Source of the DNA: JBDRGC01 sp043818215
GTDB lineage: Bacteria > Chloroflexota > Anaerolineae > Anaerolineales > UBA11858
Direction of reading: 5' to 3'
Length of the DNA stretch: 7,807 bases
NCBI GenBank assembly: GCA_043818215.1
Contig: JBDRGC010000001.1
Coordinates: forward strand, 1-7,807
Under the pieces are notes generated by a model that did no database searches, had not been told where the DNA came from, and worked only from the letters and a program-made list of their open reading frames with translations. Shown piece by piece: positions 5,595 through 7,807 of the stretch (positions are counted from its first letter, which is position 1; every line of letters begins with the position of its first letter). The position numbers and the translations under genes are program-made.

Positions 5595-5888
5595 GTCTTA
5601 TCTACCATAACTCCCCCCCGGAGGAAGCAACCATGAATCAATTTCCAAACGTCCGTGACGGAGCCCACCCACAGACAGTAACCTCCCGGACCAGAAGAGT
5701 GTCCCTCGAGCCGGCGCCGCTCTTGGTCGAGCCCGAACGTATCCGACATCCCCGCGTCAAGCGCATCCTTCGGGAAGTCGCCATGGCCCGATGAGGTCGG
5801 CTCCAATCTCTCGTACGGGCCCTCCTGAGGCATAGGCTGAGCCCCCGGTCTATGGTCGCCCCCTGGCAGCGATAACAAACACAGCGTG
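5595..5888 (-). ncRNA. Candidate structured RNA downstream of the reverse transcriptase
   Basis: Immediately after the RT stop the coding-strand sequence is GC-rich and full of complementary segments. GGCCCG pairs with CGGGCC about 25 nt later. CCCGAA pairs with TTCGGG across about 32 nt. CCAAGAG pairs with CTCTT-TGG around a GGCGCC core, and CATAG pairs with CTATG. Retroelement RTs often sit beside the RNA they copy, so a template RNA here is plausible. I recognise no known msr/msd, domain V or A-rich template repeat, and hand-found stems in GC-rich DNA can be chance. Confidence 0.3.
5633..5794 (+). CDS. Hypothetical Arg-rich small protein, 53 aa (uncertain)
   Basis: An ATG at 5633 is preceded at ideal spacing by a strong Shine-Dalgarno GGAGGAAG (5620-5627), and the frame is open for 53 codons to a TGA ending at 5794. 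The product begins MNQFPNVRDG, has a Thr/Arg-rich middle (TSRTRRVS) and ends with a basic, helix-prone segment (PRVKRILREVAMAR). It is antisense to the operon and lies inside the structured region. I do not recognise it. The strong ribosome site is the main support. A run of seven C just before it makes a chance SD-like sequence possible, and no promoter is evident. Confidence 0.3.
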   Translation: MNQFPNVRDGAHPQTVTSRTRRVSLEPAPLLVEPERIRHPRVKRILREVAMAR

Positions 5889-6836
5889 TCAGGCCGACAA
5901 CGCAACAGCCGCGGCGGCCCAGCGTTGCCAGTTCAGCACGTATTGCCCAATACAGGCTTGGCCCGCACCTTGCTCATAAAGCTGGGCAATCCGTTCTTGG
6001 TGTTTCATCCAGGTCCCCCGGGCGATCTCTAAGCCCTCCGGTGAAAAGCGGTACCCCAGGAAGTCAAACCCCCGGCCTGTCCTGCCGATAAAGGTCTTGT
6101 CGGGGTGTTTTTCTACTTTAAGTTCATCCAAAATCTGGTTCACTTGCCGGATAGCATCACGCAGTTTCCAGCGCGTGGGAGCCAGGATCACCCAATCGTC
6201 CATAAAGCGGGCGTAAAACAGGCCGCTGGCGGCCATTTTTTTATCTAATTTATTCAGATACAAAGCGCCCATCAATGGGGAAAGCGGGCAGCCCAGAGAA
6301 ATCCCCCGTTCGATATCGTAATACCAGGCATCATCGTACACGAGTCGCTGCGTATAGCCCCGTAGTAGTTCCAAAACCCGTTCGTCAGTAATGTACTCCT
6401 GTGCAATCGACATCAGAACATCGTGGTCTATGGAGGCGTAGTAGCCCTTGACATCGGTGCGAAATACGAATTCGTTGTCTGCCAGGTTCTCAACCACCGC
6501 ACGCACGGCCGCTTTGGCCCCGCCGCGCCCGGCCAGATGATAGCATTTTTGCGACAAGCGGGGCGCTAAACGGCGAGTTAGCACAATCGCCAGCGCTTTG
6601 AGTACCAATGCATCTTGGGCTAACCAAAGCTCAATCTGATCATTGGGTGTGCGAAAGCGATCCAGCGCGCCGAAGCGGTATGCGTCAATCAACAGGGCGA
6701 GCCGCAATTGGGGTCTAATTTGTGTCCAATTCCGGCGCAGGTTCCAGACATCGTTGTTGGAGGAATAGTCTTTCCGGCGCTGGCAGAGCCACTCGAAGGC
6801 TTCTTGGAGGGTGGCTTCAGAGGCGATTTCTTCCAT
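5889..6836 (-). CDS. Stand-alone reverse transcriptase, group II-like, 315 aa
   Basis: This is an RNA-directed DNA polymerase. The fingers/palm motifs occur in order: FRTDVKGYYASID with catalytic Asp128; GISLGCPLSPLMGALYL (178-194); YARFMDDW with Asp213/Asp214 (an F-M-D-D box instead of Y-A-D-D); HPDKTFIG; and GFDFLGYRFS (256-265). After that only about 50 residues remain, a short thumb-like tail, with no DNA-binding or HNH endonuclease domain. The block-4 SP rather than SQ argues against diversity-generating RTs, and the retron NAxxH and VTG motifs are missing. The GFDFLGY box points to group II intron-like RTs. The ATG at 6836 lies one base after the TGA of the B2 read-through tail (TGA-G-ATG), so translation is probably coupled. 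All catalytic Asp are present, so the enzyme may be active. Its substrate RNA is unknown. Confidence 0.9.
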   Translation of the reverse strand: MEEIASEATLQEAFEWLCQRRKDYSSNNDVWNLRRNWTQIRPQLRLALLIDAYRFGALDRFRTPNDQIELWLAQDALVLKALAIVLTRRLAPRLSQKCYHLAGRGGAKAAVRAVVENLADNEFVFRTDVKGYYASIDHDVLMSIAQEYITDERVLELLRGYTQRLVYDDAWYYDIERGISLGCPLSPLMGALYLNKLDKKMAASGLFYARFMDDWVILAPTRWKLRDAIRQVNQILDELKVEKHPDKTFIGRTGRGFDFLGYRFSPEGLEIARGTWMKHQERIAQLYEQGAGQACIGQYVLNWQRWAAAAVALSA

Positions 6837-6837
6837 C

Positions 6838-6939
6838 TCATTTCAACCGGGCAACCGCATCCCCAACATCAGGGAATGCAGTTGGTTTGCCAGCAACATC
6901 CCTTTTCAACTCCGCAAAAGCCGCTACCACCGTGAAGCC
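6838..6939 (-). pseudogene. In-frame continuation of B2 beyond a TAG stop (33 codons)
   Basis: After the B2 stop (TAG, 6942-6940) the same frame continues open for 33 codons to a TGA at 6840-6838. The first nine residues, GFTVVAAFA, are what I expect at the very C-terminus of lasso B2 proteases, whose last strand is commonly of the 'F-T-V-V-A-x-F' type. The other 24 residues (ELKRDVAGKP..., ending DAVARLK) look like an additional charged tail with no known match. So the TAG appears to be a nonsense change or a recoded codon within B2. An internal GTG at 6927 could also start a 29-aa peptide coupled to the RT. Confidence 0.6.
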
Positions 6940-7368
6940 CTAACTGGCGTGCAAACCGCAGATCCAGGTATCACCGCAGCGTAACCAGGCATGGGCTTCG
7001 ACTTTCCCCTCCGGATGACTACCCGGCGTGGTCATCCCCAGGTAGAGGGTACTGGTGTGGCCGCGGCGGCGCAGCATAGTTTTGGCGGCGATGGCCTGGG
7101 CCAGGCAATTGCTCTTCCAGGGGGTGTAACGGCTGGCGGTGCGGATCGCCCAGGCTAATTGGCGAAGGAATTCCCGGTTTTCATGGGGGTAACGCAGTTC
7201 CTTGAACATGGGCACGCCCCAGCGGCGGGAGAGCCAGTAGAAGGGCAGGGTCAGCACAGCGGCGCGTGCCAGCCCCAGGTGCAGGTAGGTTTCGAAAAAC
7301 AGGATGCGTACACCCCAGGACAGGTTGGAAAAAGTTTTTAGTTTGCGTTTCAAGATTGAGATTAGCAA
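6940..7368 (-). CDS. Lasso peptide leader protease B2 (transglutaminase-like), truncated at the C-terminus
   Basis: This is the cysteine protease that removes the leader from the lasso precursor, working with B1. It has the transglutaminase-like core: Cys88 in WKSNCLAQA, His126 in EAHAWL, and an acidic residue at RCGD (Asp133) as the likely third member. The N-terminus is basic-amphipathic (ISILKRKLKTF), as usual. The frame begins with TTG at 7368, three bases after the B1 stop, with only a weak GAG ribosome site, so it is coupled to B1. It ends at a TAG just after GDTWICGLHAS, while homologs continue about nine residues through a conserved strand that is still encoded downstream. Whether this truncated form folds is unclear, though the catalytic residues all precede the stop. 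Confidence 0.88.
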   Translation of the reverse strand: MLISILKRKLKTFSNLSWGVRILFFETYLHLGLARAAVLTLPFYWLSRRWGVPMFKELRYPHENREFLRQLAWAIRTASRYTPWKSNCLAQAIAAKTMLRRRGHTSTLYLGMTTPGSHPEGKVEAHAWLRCGDTWICGLHAS

Positions 7369-7371
7369 AGA

Positions 7372-7767
7372 TTACTCATGAATGTCCAATAAGTCGCGTT
7401 CCTGAAGTTGCTCCAGGTAGGTTAGCACATCGCGCTGGCAGTTTTCGGGGGAGACGTCGAACTCAGTCAGCAGAGCGGCGATCAGATCGGCCACACGGAT
7501 CGGTTCTGCGATCATCTCCCAAATTTCGGTGGCGATTTCGTCAAGGGCGTGGTAGCGGCCTTTCTCCAGGTTCAGCATGACGACTTCCTGGCCTACATCG
7601 GCGAAGAGCACGTCGCGGGTACGAGAGACGATAGTTGTGGGGGTAAGGGGGATATGGTTTGTCAGACTTTCTCGTACCCAAAGGGCATGATATGACGAGA
7701 CACCAGGATAGGAAGTCTGCCCTCTTTCGAGTGGGGTGATGTCGGCGCAACTTCCGTTGCACCTCAA
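7372..7767 (-). CDS. Lasso peptide B1 protein (PqqD-like RiPP recognition element)
   Basis: This binds the precursor leader and delivers it to B2 (and possibly C). The PqqD fold is clear from about residue 38 onward: three strands (TTIVSRTRDVLFADV, EVVMLNLEKGRYHALD), then the helix EIATEIWEMI, RVADLIAALLTEFDV with the typical D-V-x-x-x-x-x-x-D pattern, and a final helix VLTYLEQLQERDLLD. The true start is uncertain. TTG at 7767 gives 131 aa with an atypical 35-residue N-terminal extension. CTG at 7662 gives about 96 aa, the normal family length, but has a poor ribosome site. It is the first operon gene visible. Its stop is three bases from the B2 start, showing the usual B1-B2 coupling. Confidence 0.87.
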   Translation of the reverse strand: MRCNGSCADITPLERGQTSYPGVSSYHALWVRESLTNHIPLTPTTIVSRTRDVLFADVGQEVVMLNLEKGRYHALDEIATEIWEMIAEPIRVADLIAALLTEFDVSPENCQRDVLTYLEQLQERDLLDIHE

Positions 7768-7807
7768 CCCCTATCCGCCTCGTTACAAGACGGCATTCGC
7801 TTTTTCC

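Noticed and set aside
5543..5608. 21-aa peptide starting MVDKTIGIVID as a possible lasso precursor
   Set aside because: Too short for leader plus core. An Asp lies only at position 5 after the Gly, outside the 7-9 ring positions, and there is no leader motif. The G-rich tract is too close to the ATG.
5360..5888. Diversity-generating template/variable repeat pair
   Set aside because: No adenine-rich repeat with a near-copy in a target gene, no Avd-like gene, and the RT has SP instead of the DGR-type SQ motif.
5543..5905. 120-codon - strand frame overlapping the RT end
   Set aside because: TTG start within the RT gene, no ribosome site, no motif. Open frames of this size are expected by chance in GC-rich DNA, and it overlaps the hairpin-rich region.
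5889..6836. Retron
   Set aside because: The NAxxH and VTG motifs are missing from the RT, and no msr/msd-like inverted-repeat RNA lies upstream of it.
1..7807. CRISPR array, tRNA or rRNA genes
   Set aside because: No spaced identical repeats of 25-40 bp and no tRNA-like cloverleaf or rRNA segments were seen on either strand by eye.

Overview
The window looks like a chromosomal accessory segment of an environmental bacterium. Chloroflexota (Anaerolineae-like) is my best guess. It rests on the style of the lasso-peptide genes, the frequent TTG/GTG starts, a small conserved two-gene cassette (752-1285), and short dispersed-repeat sequence both between and inside genes. This is recall and inference; no taxonomic marker gene is present.

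Layout. (1) Positions 1-~294, + strand: the 3' end of a group II intron. Domain V is essentially textbook, a domain VI-like hairpin follows, and the rest of the intron lies upstream or is lost. (2) ~295-671: no convincing gene. (3) 672-1285, + strand: four 11-bp tandem repeats overlapping a TATAAT box, then two small genes of unknown function: a basic 98-aa protein and an Ig-like 75-aa protein. (4) 1291-7767, - strand, transcribed right to left: a lasso-peptide maturation and export operon in the order B1 (PqqD-like recognition element), B2 (transglutaminase-like leader protease), a stand-alone reverse transcriptase, about 740 bp of non-coding or structured DNA, C (asparagine-synthetase-like lasso cyclase), and D (ABC exporter).

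How the genes should work together. B1 binds the leader of a precursor peptide and B2 cuts the leader off. C activates an Asp/Glu side chain with ATP and closes the macrolactam ring, and D exports the product. No precursor gene (A) is recognisable in the window, so it is probably upstream of 7807, elsewhere, or lost.

Three of the four lasso genes carry apparent lesions or insertions. B2 has an in-frame TAG just before its expected C-terminal motif. D has a one-base expansion in a C6/G6 run that splits the membrane and ATPase domains. C carries about 32 extra residues encoded by what looks like dispersed-repeat DNA. The operon is also interrupted by a reverse transcriptase that matches neither retron nor diversity-generating hallmarks. 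Downstream of it is a GC-rich, hairpin-rich stretch, a small antisense ORF with a strong Shine-Dalgarno, and a MITE-like hairpin between 9-bp direct repeats. The RT-plus-RNA-like module inside the lasso operon is the part most worth following up.
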